DNA of 42,523 nucleotides, taken from NCBI GenBank assembly GCA_017620655.1, contig JAGAUT010000095.1:1-42523 (forward strand), read 5' to 3'. The notes under the pieces were generated by a model that did not search any database, was not told where the DNA came from, and saw nothing but the letters and a program-made list of their open reading frames with translations. Made by a program: the position numbers and the translations under genes. This DNA comes from Clostridia bacterium. GTDB taxonomy: Bacteria; Bacillota; Clostridia; Oscillospirales; CAG-382. Numbering within the stretch: position 1 is the first letter of the stretch; every line of letters begins with the position of its first letter. Below are positions 34,115 through 42,522 of this stretch, one piece after another.

Positions 34115-35263
34115 TTATTTATTCTCGTATGTTTTTATAAGCCTAAATACCTGATAAGCAGTATCTTTTAAATTCTTATAAGCATTATTAATATTCATAG
34201 CTTCTTCTAATGTACATGGTTTTCTTACAATCGGAAAAAACGCATCAATACCGTAATCATTACAATTAATAGCCTCTTCTGTTACACACCCTGAAAAAGC
34301 TATAACTGGTTTATTATATTTTTTTGCAAGTTTTGCAACTCCAACAGGAGCCTTGCCCATATACGATTGCCCGTCAAGTCGACCTTCACCTGTAACCACT
34401 AAATCCGCATCTTTTATATGACTTTCAAGGTCTGTTTCTTTCATTACAAGTTCAATTCCTGACATAAGCGATGCATTAAGATATGATAAAAAAGCAAAGC
34501 CCATTCCCCCCGCAGCACCTGTTCCGGGTATATTCGCATCAGAAGTTTGAATAACTTCCTTTGTCAGTTGAGCATAATTTCCAAGCCACAAATCCATATC
34601 TTTAATCATTTCAGGTGTTGCACCTTTTTGCGGTCCATAAATTGCACTGCAACCATTATCTCCACACAAAACATTTTTTACATCACAAGCAACACAAAAA
34701 GAACATTCTTTTAATTTCTTGACTGCGTTTTCTGTTTTAATTATAGCAATATCTTTAAGTCCTTTGGCACCAAGCAAAACTTGTTTTCCATTTTTATCTA
34801 AAAACTCAAACCCAAGAGCTTGAAGCATCCCAACTCCACCGTCATTAGTTGCGCTGCCGCCTATCCCTATAACAAACTTTCGACATCCTTTTGATATCGC
34901 ATCCAAAATCATTTCGCCAACACCAAAAGTTGTCGTATTCATTGGATTACGTTCACTTTCTTCTATCAAAGTGATACCAGCCGCTGCTGACATTTCGATA
35001 ATTGCAGTTTTTGTATGAGGTATAAAACCATATTTAGTCTCAATCTTCTCACCAAGAGGATTGGTAACAACAGTTCTGACAAGATCTCCATTGGTTGCAG
35101 ATACGATCGCTTCAACCGTACCTTCTCCCCCATCTGCAATCGGCGATATGGTAACTTCTGCATTTTCATACACTTCTTTCGCAGCTTCCTCTATTACCTT
35201 TCCTGCTTCAAATGTCGAAAGACTTCCTTTGAAAGAATCTATCGCAACTACAATTTTTTTCAT
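34115..35263 (-). CDS. Glycerate kinase (GlxK/GarK family)
   Basis: 382-residue type I glycerate 2-kinase, which phosphorylates glycerate from sugar-acid or serine breakdown. Landmarks: KIVVAIDSFKGSLSTFEAG at the N-terminus, ISPIADGGEGTVEAI, IGIGGSATNDGGVGMLQALG, ACDVKNVLCGDNGC, YGPQKGA and VTGEGRLDGQS. ATG 35263 has GAGGAG seven bases upstream; the frame is open to 35299 but that part overlaps the paired 0A-like boxes. AT-rich codon use unlike the core genes. Confidence 0.93.
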   Translation of the reverse strand: MKKIVVAIDSFKGSLSTFEAGKVIEEAAKEVYENAEVTISPIADGGEGTVEAIVSATNGDLVRTVVTNPLGEKIETKYGFIPHTKTAIIEMSAAAGITLIEESERNPMNTTTFGVGEMILDAISKGCRKFVIGIGGSATNDGGVGMLQALGFEFLDKNGKQVLLGAKGLKDIAIIKTENAVKKLKECSFCVACDVKNVLCGDNGCSAIYGPQKGATPEMIKDMDLWLGNYAQLTKEVIQTSDANIPGTGAAGGMGFAFLSYLNASLMSGIELVMKETDLESHIKDADLVVTGEGRLDGQSYMGKAPVGVAKLAKKYNKPVIAFSGCVTEEAINCNDYGIDAFFPIVRKPCTLEEAMNINNAYKNLKDTAYQVFRLIKTYENK

Positions 35264-35280
35264 TATTTCTCTCCTCGCTT

Positions 35281-35300
35281 TTTCGACAAATTTCGACAAT
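35281..35300 (-). promoter_or_regulatory. Tandem Spo0A-box-like decamers upstream of glycerate kinase
   Basis: Minus strand: ATTGTCGAAA followed directly by TTTGTCGAAA. The second matches the 0A-box TTTGTCRAA at all nine positions, the first at eight. They lie 18-37 bases before the glycerate kinase ATG. Confidence 0.5.
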
Positions 35301-35333
35301 CTTTATAAACTCACATCAAGTCACATCTAAAAG

Positions 35334-36968
35334 CTAAAACTTAATCATACTCCAGCCGCCTGCCGGAACGGTGAGTTTATAAGTACCGTCATTAAGAGAA
35401 AGAGTCCCCTTACCGTCGCAGAGTTCGGGATGTCTTTCGCCCTTGAACGATAGTGTTACTGTCTTATCTTCGGTATGGTCTATTATTTCGCCATTTGCAA
35501 CACTTCTGTTGACACCGCTGTTATTGAAAACTGTAAGATAATATCCGCCGCCGATTCTTTCGTTCACCTGCCAAAGAAGTCCGCCGTCAACATAGCAAGG
35601 AAGCTCACGTCGAAGTATTGTTTCAACGTCGGACACGGGACAGATTTTTCCTGCCCACGCACTGTCACGAAGCTCATTTGTTGCTGTGATATCAACGAGG
35701 TACTTATAATTATTAAGAGCACCGTTTGTGGTGAAATTAAGAAGGTCTACGGCATCGGGAACATTTGAGTTATCGAGTGCTTTCCAGTTTTCGCCCTTCA
35801 TTTCGGTGACATTTGCAAAGATTGCTTTAAGGTCAGATTTAATCTGTACCATTTTTTCTTCCTTTTCACCGCCGACAGCCATTTCGCCAAAGCCGTTTAT
35901 ACTCTCAAGTCTATCGAGAATCTTATGACTGCTGTTAAGCACTGCTGCGATGGGTGTGATTTTATTACCCACATCTGTGTACTTCTTTCTGAAGTCTGCA
36001 AACCACACATTGATTTTACCGTAGGGTGAAAGCTCAAATTCGTCCCAGTCATTGAAGATATTGGCAACGCTCCATTCCTCATTCATAAAGTCAACATTAT
36101 TCATAAAGGAATACACATAAAGTCTTTCCTGAAGCGAGCGTGACGAGCCGCCGTTTGCTCCTGCAGATTTAAAGGGAAAATCCTCTTCCGTCTCGGTATC
36201 CCACTCATTTTTGCCGTATTTCTGATAATTACAGGTGGTAAAAGGATTTCCGCCCCATGTTTCGTAGTATGTACCAAAGCTGCAACCGTGTGCCTTTGCC
36301 ATGCCTCTGCCGTAGGCAACCTGAAGTCGTGTATGTGGTGTCTGAGCACCGATTTCCGCCATAAAGCGTTTTGCGCCGTAGTCTATTTCGAGGCTGAATG
36401 CGATAGTTGCACTGTCAACGGGCAGGATTCTGTAATGCTCGGACATTCTTTTCGCGAAAAGTCTATCAAGGACATTAAAGATTTCATAGCAGTTTTTTGG
36501 TCTGCCGAAGTATTCCATTTCATGCTCATCCATACTTTCAAGGAAGAGATGCGGCATTTTATACTTTTCGTTGACTATTCTTGCTATATTCTCAGCCTTC
36601 CAGTCATTATCCTGCAAGTCGCCGATTTTACCAAGGTCGCTGATATAGTTGGAACACCACTCGTGCATCTGCTTACCGTAATAGTTTTCATCCCCCACAA
36701 GGTTGATATACTCATTCAGAAGTGCCATATCATAGGGATAGTGGTCGATAAAGGTACCGCCCTGAAGTCTGTCGATATAAAAGGGGCATTTATGTTCGAG
36801 CATAAATTTATGAAGATGACCGCCAAGTTTTGCGACATTATTGAACTGTTTATACTCTTTAATTGTTATATCCTGAGGAATACGAACACCGTCATATTCC
36901 GTCATCATTCCTGATTTTACAAGGGCATCCCACACATCAGGGTGGTAGCCGTGGAAAAACTTAAGCAT
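35334..36968 (-). CDS. 544-residue protein of unknown family, possibly carbohydrate-active
   Basis: I do not recognise this family. There is no signal peptide. The first about 430 residues read like a TIM-barrel glycoside hydrolase: GYHPDVWDALVKSG, CPFYIDRLQGGTF, HLFLESMDEHEMEYFG, AEIGAQTPHTRLQVAYGRGMAKAHG, GTYYETWGG and NEEWSVANIFNDWDEFELSPYGK, with many aromatic and acidic residues at predicted strand ends. The last about 90 residues look like a small beta-sandwich ending GTYKLTVPAGGWSMIKF, as in the C-terminal domains of many glycosidases. It overlaps the end of the EamA transporter gene by eight bases, with GGGAG upstream of ATG 36968. A sugar-related role is inferred from shape and neighbours only. 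Confidence 0.75.
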   Translation of the reverse strand: MLKFFHGYHPDVWDALVKSGMMTEYDGVRIPQDITIKEYKQFNNVAKLGGHLHKFMLEHKCPFYIDRLQGGTFIDHYPYDMALLNEYINLVGDENYYGKQMHEWCSNYISDLGKIGDLQDNDWKAENIARIVNEKYKMPHLFLESMDEHEMEYFGRPKNCYEIFNVLDRLFAKRMSEHYRILPVDSATIAFSLEIDYGAKRFMAEIGAQTPHTRLQVAYGRGMAKAHGCSFGTYYETWGGNPFTTCNYQKYGKNEWDTETEEDFPFKSAGANGGSSRSLQERLYVYSFMNNVDFMNEEWSVANIFNDWDEFELSPYGKINVWFADFRKKYTDVGNKITPIAAVLNSSHKILDRLESINGFGEMAVGGEKEEKMVQIKSDLKAIFANVTEMKGENWKALDNSNVPDAVDLLNFTTNGALNNYKYLVDITATNELRDSAWAGKICPVSDVETILRRELPCYVDGGLLWQVNERIGGGYYLTVFNNSGVNRSVANGEIIDHTEDKTVTLSFKGERHPELCDGKGTLSLNDGTYKLTVPAGGWSMIKF

Positions 36969-37902
36969 CTTTGTTCTTCTCCCTTTTGATTGAAATATAG
37001 CTTACACCGAACATTCTTATAAGTATAAGTGCAAAGCCGATATAGTGGAAATAATAAATACTTTCATTATTGAACACAACACCCACAATCACCGTTACAA
37101 ATGTGGATACTCCGCTGAAGGCTGACATGGTTGAGGTCTGCATTTTCCCGAGGGCGAAGTTGTTCATGCTTGTTGCAATAATTGTTGAGATAACTGCAAG
37201 GAAAATAAATCCAATCATATTATCCACATTGAAATAGGGATTAAAGTATGAGGCAATATCCCCTGCCGCCAGATGTCTTACAACATTTACGGCATTGAAA
37301 ACAACCATTCCGACAAAGCATGACGCATATGTAACTTCAAAGGCATTGAAATGTCCCGAGGATTTTCGTGAGAAAACCAAAAACAGCGAGCCTACTGCAA
37401 CGGCAAGCACTATGAAAATTATACCCATAAGGCTGTCGCTGCCGCTTGAGGTGTCGGTATTTATTGCAATATAAACTACACCCAAAATACCGAGGGCAAG
37501 GAACAACTTTTGAAGAAGTGTTGTGCCTTCTTTCAGTATTACAGATTCCGAAATACAGCTTGCTATGGGCATAAGAGAAAGTATAACGCCTGCAGTTACG
37601 CCCGTTGTCATCGAGATGCCGAGAGTTTCAAAAAGCATATAAAGAACAGGCTCAAAAAGTGCTGTCAAAAGAAGCGTTTTTATGCTGTTTCTTCTGTCAC
37701 TTATCAAAAAAAGCTCTTTTATTTTAACGCTTACTTTTATGATTTTTAATTGTTTGAGTATGAACAGCACTCCAAAGCTCATAAGAAATCTGAGTGCCAA
37801 TATATCAAGCACATCTACAGAGTCTGAAAGAGAACCGGTAAAAAATACCGACAGTCCGTAGATTGCATTTTTCAAAAAAGCAAATATATATGCCAAAAAC
37901 AT
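36961..37902 (-). CDS. EamA/DMT-family transporter
   Basis: 313 residues with about ten membrane helices arranged as two EamA halves (about 1-150 and 158-300). The first half contains DILALRFLMSFGVLFILKQLKI and GVTAGVILSLMPIASCISE, the second FSRKSSGHFNAFEVTYASCF and GKMQTSTMSAFSGVSTFVTVIVGVVF. The substrate is unknown; DMT members move amino acids, nucleotide sugars or other metabolites. It is coupled to the 544-residue protein by an eight-base overlap, so both probably serve one pathway. Confidence 0.88.
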   Translation of the reverse strand: MFLAYIFAFLKNAIYGLSVFFTGSLSDSVDVLDILALRFLMSFGVLFILKQLKIIKVSVKIKELFLISDRRNSIKTLLLTALFEPVLYMLFETLGISMTTGVTAGVILSLMPIASCISESVILKEGTTLLQKLFLALGILGVVYIAINTDTSSGSDSLMGIIFIVLAVAVGSLFLVFSRKSSGHFNAFEVTYASCFVGMVVFNAVNVVRHLAAGDIASYFNPYFNVDNMIGFIFLAVISTIIATSMNNFALGKMQTSTMSAFSGVSTFVTVIVGVVFNNESIYYFHYIGFALILIRMFGVSYISIKREKNKDA

Positions 37903-37959
37903 ATATCAAAACACCCTTTCTTATAGATTTTAACATACAAGAACAAAAAAGTAAATAGA

Positions 37960-37999
37960 CAAAAACAAAAAGAAACAACCCGTTTTACCGAGTTGTTTC
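37960..37999 (-). terminator. Terminator of the ald unit
   Basis: Minus strand: GAAACAAC (37999-37992) pairs with GTTGTTTC (37979-37972) across a 12-base loop, then TTTTTGTTTTT. Confidence 0.85.
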
Positions 38000-38012
38000 A
38001 ACGCTATTTAAA

Positions 38013-38264
38013 TCATTTGATTAACCCGTTTACCGTATCTACCAATGTACGCATTGGAATATTGACATCGTCTGTTACAAGGCTTAAAATTTTCTCTGCA
38101 AGAGCAAATCCGACCTTTGCCTGACTGCTCTTACTTCCCGCAATAAGTGCTCCGAGAAGGTCTAGTAAGCAGCCTTTCATTCTGTTCTGCACAGCTTCCG
38201 GAAGGTTACACCATTTTGTATCTAATATAAAGTTTTCAAGTTTATAGTCTGTCGTAAAAAGCAT
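38013..38264 (-). pseudogene. Truncated MmgE/PrpD-like protein (N-terminal remnant)
   Basis: 83 residues. The first about 55 residues (LENFILDTKWCNLPEAVQNRMKGCLLDLLGALIAGSKSSQA) match the opening of MmgE/PrpD proteins, the 2-methylcitrate dehydratase family of about 450 residues. The rest of the domain is missing: the frame ends after an unrelated-looking tail and a terminator follows within 15 bases. The start lies only five bases after the ald stop, so it is co-transcribed with ald. A deletion remnant is the simplest reading; a small protein that keeps this helical part is less likely. Confidence 0.65.
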
Positions 38265-38269
38265 TTTTC

Positions 38270-39433
38270 TTATTTATAAAAGTTATTTGAACGTGTAACT
38301 GTTGCAGGCGGTGCAAAATCAAGCTTTTCGTCTACAATACCGAGAATGTCCTCGGGACTTATCCAGGGCTTATTCTGAATGGCACTTGTTTCTTCATGTG
38401 TAAGGTAGCCCTTACATGCAGTGAGTGCTCTTCTGTAATAGCCGTCCTTCACGCAGCATTTTGCTACACCGTCATTAAGAATACTCATAATCATGGGAAG
38501 CATTTCTGCAGCATATGCAACACTTGTGGAATTTGCAACGGCACCGGGAATATTGGATACGCAGTAGTGAACAACACCGTTGACAACATATCTGGGATTA
38601 TCGTGATGTGTTTCATGGGAGGATTCAATTGCACCGGGGTCGTCGTTTGAAATATCAACGAGAACGGAGCCGGGTTCCATGAGCTTTAACATTTCCTTAT
38701 CAATAAGGAAGTCTGTTCTTTCCTTGGGCCACTTTACGCAGTTAAGAACCATATCAGTATGAGGAAGCACGGATGCGATTGTTTCCTTATTACAGAACAT
38801 TGTATTGATTGTGCTCTTATATTCCGAAAGAAGTCTTCCCAAAAGTCCGTAGTTTATATCCATTACGGTACAGTTTGCACCGAGGGCATGAAGAACCTCA
38901 AGTGCACCTCTGCCTACAACACCGCCGCCGAGGATGAGTACATTCATTCTGGGTGCGCCTGCAAATCCGCCGACAAACTTACCCTTACCGCCATTGATTG
39001 TAAGCATGGATTCAAGTCCGAAAAGTGCACCCTGCTTACCTGCCGCTTCGCAGTTGGGCGAGCCGTAGCGGTGAGCATCCTCGGCAGTAAATGCAATACA
39101 TTTTTTCTCGAGAATTGCATCAACTTCTTCGGGGTGTCCTGCAGGATGAATACAGCCTAAGATAATCTGGTTTTCTCTTATCAAGGGGTATTCAAGGGGT
39201 GTAAATTCCTTTACCTTTGCAACCATATCGCAGCCGGCATACATTTCTTCCATTGTGTCAATGATTTTTGCGCCTGCCTCGATATACTTTTCATCGGGAA
39301 AGCCTGCTAGTTTTCCGCAGTCATGCTGTGCCCAGACCTCATGTCCCGATGCAACTATGCTTTTTACTTCCGCAGGAGTACAGATTACTCTGAATTCCCC
39401 TTCCTTGATATCCTTTAAAATACCGAATCTCAT
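38270..39433 (-). CDS. ald: Alanine dehydrogenase
   Basis: Interconverts L-alanine and pyruvate with NAD, 387 residues. DMVAKVKEFTPLEY holds the substrate Lys, CIHPAGHPEE the catalytic His, VLILGGGVVGRGALEVLHALGANCTVMDIN the Rossmann NAD motif, and DISNDDPGAIESSHETHHDNPRYVVNGVVHYCVSNIPGAV the second active-site segment. It is more diverged than Bacillus Ald (longer linker, SND instead of AID) but the expected Lys, His and Asp are there. AAGGAG precedes ATG 39433. Divergent from an AraC-family gene; their promoters share a symmetric -10. Confidence 0.92.
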   Translation of the reverse strand: MRFGILKDIKEGEFRVICTPAEVKSIVASGHEVWAQHDCGKLAGFPDEKYIEAGAKIIDTMEEMYAGCDMVAKVKEFTPLEYPLIRENQIILGCIHPAGHPEEVDAILEKKCIAFTAEDAHRYGSPNCEAAGKQGALFGLESMLTINGGKGKFVGGFAGAPRMNVLILGGGVVGRGALEVLHALGANCTVMDINYGLLGRLLSEYKSTINTMFCNKETIASVLPHTDMVLNCVKWPKERTDFLIDKEMLKLMEPGSVLVDISNDDPGAIESSHETHHDNPRYVVNGVVHYCVSNIPGAVANSTSVAYAAEMLPMIMSILNDGVAKCCVKDGYYRRALTACKGYLTHEETSAIQNKPWISPEDILGIVDEKLDFAPPATVTRSNNFYK

Positions 39434-39471
39434 AACAGAATTACTCCTTCATTATAATTTTATGACAAATA

Positions 39472-39499
39472 TTGACATTTATCAAATATTGTATATAAT
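39472..39499 (+). promoter_or_regulatory. Promoter of the AraC-family gene
   Basis: TTGACA (39472-39477), 16 bases, TATAAT (39494-39499). Its -10 overlaps the ald -10 on the other strand. Confidence 0.85.
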
Positions 39500-39526
39500 T
39501 ATAGTGTCGATTATAAGCACATTCAA
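39498..39526 (-). promoter_or_regulatory. Promoter of ald, sharing the -10 with araC
   Basis: Minus strand TTGAAT (39526-39521), 17 bases, TATAAT (39503-39498). Together with the plus-strand promoter it makes the palindrome TATAATTATA at 39494-39503. Confidence 0.8.
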
Positions 39527-39574
39527 GCCAATTATCAACTATAATATGTCACATTTTTACCTCGGGGAGACGAA

Positions 39575-40393
39575 ATGAAAGCTATTTTCAGAACAGACAG
39601 GGAAAAACAGGATTTTTTATTCTACAAAGAATACGAGAATGATTCTGCCGTATTTGGATTTCACTCACAGGTGGAGTTATACTTTATTGACGAGGGCGAA
39701 ATGGACATTGCCATAAACAGCCACCACAAAAGGTTAAAAAGCGGTGAAATGTGCGTCGCCCTGAGCTTTGACGCCCACGGATATTCCACTCCCGACCATT
39801 CCCGTTCAAGTGTACTTATTATCCCGACACATATGTGCACAAACTTTATTGACAGCATGAGGGACAAACAAAGCATCTACCCTTTCATATGCAAAAAAGA
39901 AGTTGTACGGGAAATAAAAGACTACATAAAAAAACTGAACGACAGCAATAACAACGAAATAAAAATACAAGGCTACATATATGTAATTCTCGGGCTTATT
40001 GCCGAGCACATGGACTTTCAAACAAGTCACAATCCGGTGGATACCACATTATTATCAAAGCTTTTAATGTACATAGAAAACAACTACACGAAAAATATAT
40101 CGTTAAAATCCGCTTCGATTGAGCTTGGATACAACCAAAGCTATCTGTCGCGGTATTTCAAGTCCTGCTTCAACATGGGCTTCAATCAATATCTTACCAC
40201 AATCAGGCTGAAAAATGCACTTCTTCTCATGAATAAAAAAAAGCACAAGCTTGCTTACTGTGCCCTCGAAAGCGGATTCAATTCCCTGAGAACCTTTCAC
40301 CGAGTTTTTTATAAGGAGTTCGGATGTACGCCGAAGGAGTATATGAAATCTTCCGACACCGGTGCTTATCAAAAACAAACAATCCAAAATTGA
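39575..40393 (+). CDS. AraC-family transcriptional regulator
   Basis: 272 residues. The N-terminal cupin-like sensor (about 15-100) includes FHSQVELYFIDEGEMDIAINSHHKRLKSGEMCVAL. The C-terminal double HTH (about 160-262) has SLKSASIELGYNQSYLSRYFKSCFNMGFNQYLTTIRLKNALLLM and AYCALESGFNSLRTFHRVFYKEFGCTPKEYM. GGGGAGA precedes ATG 39575. Its position divergent from ald makes ald and itself the probable targets; the ligand is unknown. Single-gene unit with a terminator. Confidence 0.92.
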   Translation: MKAIFRTDREKQDFLFYKEYENDSAVFGFHSQVELYFIDEGEMDIAINSHHKRLKSGEMCVALSFDAHGYSTPDHSRSSVLIIPTHMCTNFIDSMRDKQSIYPFICKKEVVREIKDYIKKLNDSNNNEIKIQGYIYVILGLIAEHMDFQTSHNPVDTTLLSKLLMYIENNYTKNISLKSASIELGYNQSYLSRYFKSCFNMGFNQYLTTIRLKNALLLMNKKKHKLAYCALESGFNSLRTFHRVFYKEFGCTPKEYMKSSDTGAYQKQTIQN

Positions 40394-40411
40394 ATACCGC
40401 AATAACAGCAA

Positions 40412-40446
40412 AAATCCCAACCGCATATTCTTCGCGGTTGGGATTT
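40412..40446. terminator. Bidirectional terminator between araC and Na/Pi genes
   Basis: A 13-bp stem (40412-40424 with 40434-40446) around a CCCAACCGC core with a nine-base loop, A/T rich on both sides, between two convergent genes. Confidence 0.9.
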
Positions 40447-40467
40447 GTTTTAGATATCTGACTAAAA

Positions 40468-42231
40468 TTATTGCATGTAGTACTTTGCTTTATACTGTTC
40501 GTACATTTCCTTGAATTCTGTTTCCTCACCGCTCTTGAGATTATTGAGGTACTCATGTGTTTCAAAGGAGTCGTGGCTCATTTCTATAAAGCATACTGCG
40601 ATATTTGAGCAATGGTCGGCAATTCTTTCGTAGTTTGTGAGAAGGTCGGAAAGAATAAAGCCAAGTTCAATTGTACAGTCGCCCTGACGGAGTCGTGTGA
40701 TATGGCCGTTCTTGATTTTTCTCTTTAGTCTGTCGATAACCTGTTCAAGAGGTTCAACACGTCTTGCAGCATCAAGGTCATCATTAACAAGGGATGCAAT
40801 GGCAATATTAAGAACCTCTGCAACTGCGTTTGTGATGATCTTGATATCAGCCTTAGCTCTTTCGGAGAAGTCAATCTTCTTTTCGTGGATTTCCTGCGCA
40901 GCCTCTGCAATATTCAGGGCGTGGTCGGAAATTCTTTCGATATCGCCGATGCAGTGGAGAAGCTCGGTTACAACACGGCTTTCTCTTGCCGCAATCTGCT
41001 TTTCGGCTATCTGTACAAGGTAGGTGCTGATTTTATCTTCGTACTTATCAACCTTTGTTTCAAGCTTTCTTACCTTTTCAAAGACTTCATCATCGTAATT
41101 TTCAAAAAGCTGTGTTGAAAGTTCAAACGCTTTATTTGAAAGCTTTGCCATTTCGCAAACAAGCTCTTTCGACTTTTCAACGGCGAAGGAAGGCATCTCG
41201 AGGAATCTTTCATCGAGTACAGAGAATGTATCGGTTTCCTCGTCTTCCTTTTTAGCCTTAATGGTCTTGAGTGCAAGCTTTTCAATAAGTGCACAGAAAG
41301 GAAGAAGGATTATTGTTGAAACGATGTTAAATAGTGTGTGCACAACGGCTATATTGAATGCAGTAGCCCTTTCGGTAATAAAATCAAATCCGACAAAAGC
41401 ATTAAGTGCATAGAATATACCTGCCACAGCAGCTACGCCTATCATCTTGATATATAGGCAGGAAAAAGCAACTCTCTTTGAGTCTGTATTACCGCTGATG
41501 GATGAAATAATAGGTGTAATTGTAGTACCGATATTCATACCGAGTACAACGGGAATTGCTGTGGAATAAGGAACAATACACGAAAGCGAAAGTGCCTGAA
41601 GTACACCGACGGAAGCCGAAGACGACTGAATAATCGCAGTGAATATTGTACCTACGAGAATACCCATTATGGGGTTATTCGAGAACATTGTGAGAAGGTT
41701 TGTGAATGCCGGATTATCCTTCAAGCCTTCAACAGATGCACCCATTGCCTCCATACCGAACATAAGAATAGCAAAGCCGATAAGGATTGAGCCCGCGTTC
41801 TTCTTTTTGTCGTTCTTTGCCATGGCAATCATAAGGAAACCTATAACGGCAAGAACAGGTGTGAAGGATTCGGGTTTAAGAAGTTTCATTATGAGGCTTC
41901 CTGTTCCGTCAATAGCTGCAGTACTAAGCAACCATGATGTCACTGTTGTACCGATATTTGCACCCATAATGATGCTGATAGTCTGCTTGAGTGTCATAAT
42001 GCCCGAGTTTACAAAACCTACAAGCATTACGGTTGTTGCAGAAGAAGACTGAATTACGGCTGTGACTACAAATCCGAGAAGAAAGCCCTTGAATCTGTTG
42101 GATGTGAGCTTTGCGAGAATTGATTCAAGCTTACCGCCTGCAAGCTTCTTCAAGGAATCGCCCATAAGGTCCATACCGTAAAGGAACAGTACAAGACCGC
42201 CTATAAGGCTTAAAATGCTGAAAATGTCCAT
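40468..42231 (-). CDS. Na/Pi cotransporter family protein with PhoU-like tail
   Basis: 587 residues. The membrane part (about 1-310) has the repeated NptA/PNaS motifs, GFVVTAVIQSSSATTVMLVGFVNSG and GTIFTAIIQSSSASVGVLQAL (QSSS in each half), and two GMNIGTT/GANIGTT loops. From about 350 a PhoU-like helical domain follows (LETKVDKYEDKISTYLVQIAEKQ, RISDHALNIAEAAQE, ADHCSNIAVCFIEM). Phosphate uptake or export driven by sodium is the family role. The start ATG 42231 has AGGAGG; upstream codons are rejected because they overlap the promoter. Single-gene unit. Confidence 0.92.
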   Translation of the reverse strand: MDIFSILSLIGGLVLFLYGMDLMGDSLKKLAGGKLESILAKLTSNRFKGFLLGFVVTAVIQSSSATTVMLVGFVNSGIMTLKQTISIIMGANIGTTVTSWLLSTAAIDGTGSLIMKLLKPESFTPVLAVIGFLMIAMAKNDKKKNAGSILIGFAILMFGMEAMGASVEGLKDNPAFTNLLTMFSNNPIMGILVGTIFTAIIQSSSASVGVLQALSLSCIVPYSTAIPVVLGMNIGTTITPIISSISGNTDSKRVAFSCLYIKMIGVAAVAGIFYALNAFVGFDFITERATAFNIAVVHTLFNIVSTIILLPFCALIEKLALKTIKAKKEDEETDTFSVLDERFLEMPSFAVEKSKELVCEMAKLSNKAFELSTQLFENYDDEVFEKVRKLETKVDKYEDKISTYLVQIAEKQIAARESRVVTELLHCIGDIERISDHALNIAEAAQEIHEKKIDFSERAKADIKIITNAVAEVLNIAIASLVNDDLDAARRVEPLEQVIDRLKRKIKNGHITRLRQGDCTIELGFILSDLLTNYERIADHCSNIAVCFIEMSHDSFETHEYLNNLKSGEETEFKEMYEQYKAKYYMQ

Positions 42232-42282
42232 AAAACCCTCCTGTATTTTGCCCAACAATGAGCTTTTACCACAGTTACAAGT

Positions 42283-42311
42283 AGTATAACACAAAACATA
42301 CAATGTTACAA
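42283..42311 (-). promoter_or_regulatory. Promoter of the Na/Pi cotransporter gene
   Basis: Minus strand TTGTAA (42311-42306), 17 bases, TATACT (42288-42283), about 50 bases before the ATG. Confidence 0.75.
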
Positions 42312-42345
42312 TAGTAAATGAAGAATTTTGTCATATTTCACAAAC

Positions 42346-42373
42346 AAAAAATGCCCCGAGGCTTATCGGGGCA
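42346..42373 (-). terminator. Terminator of the gene at the right edge
   Basis: Minus strand: TGCCCCGA (42373-42366) pairs with TCGGGGCA (42359-42352) across a six-base loop, then T6. Confidence 0.88.
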
Positions 42374-42384
42374 ACAAAATCATT

Positions 42385-42522
42385 CTATTTTTGTGCTTTG
42401 TAATACTCATACGCCTCGCAAAGACAATCAACAGCATCAAGGTTTGTTTCTCTGCCTTTTTCATTTGTCATTGCCCACGAAGTCATCATGAAGCCTTTAA
42501 GTCTTTCGGGTGCGACAATCTT
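42385..42522 (-). CDS. 3' end of an unidentified gene (partial)
   Basis: The last 45 codons of a minus-strand gene that continues past the window, ending in TAG and closed by a terminator. The visible end reads KIVAPERLKGFMMTSWAM, then a charged stretch and LDAVDCLCEAYEYYKAQK. The RLKGFMMTSWA pattern recalls the last strand and helix of TIM-barrel glycoside hydrolases, but 45 residues are too few to assign a family. Confidence 0.65.
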   Translation of the reverse strand, partial: KIVAPERLKGFMMTSWAMTNEKGRETNLDAVDCLCEAYEYYKAQK

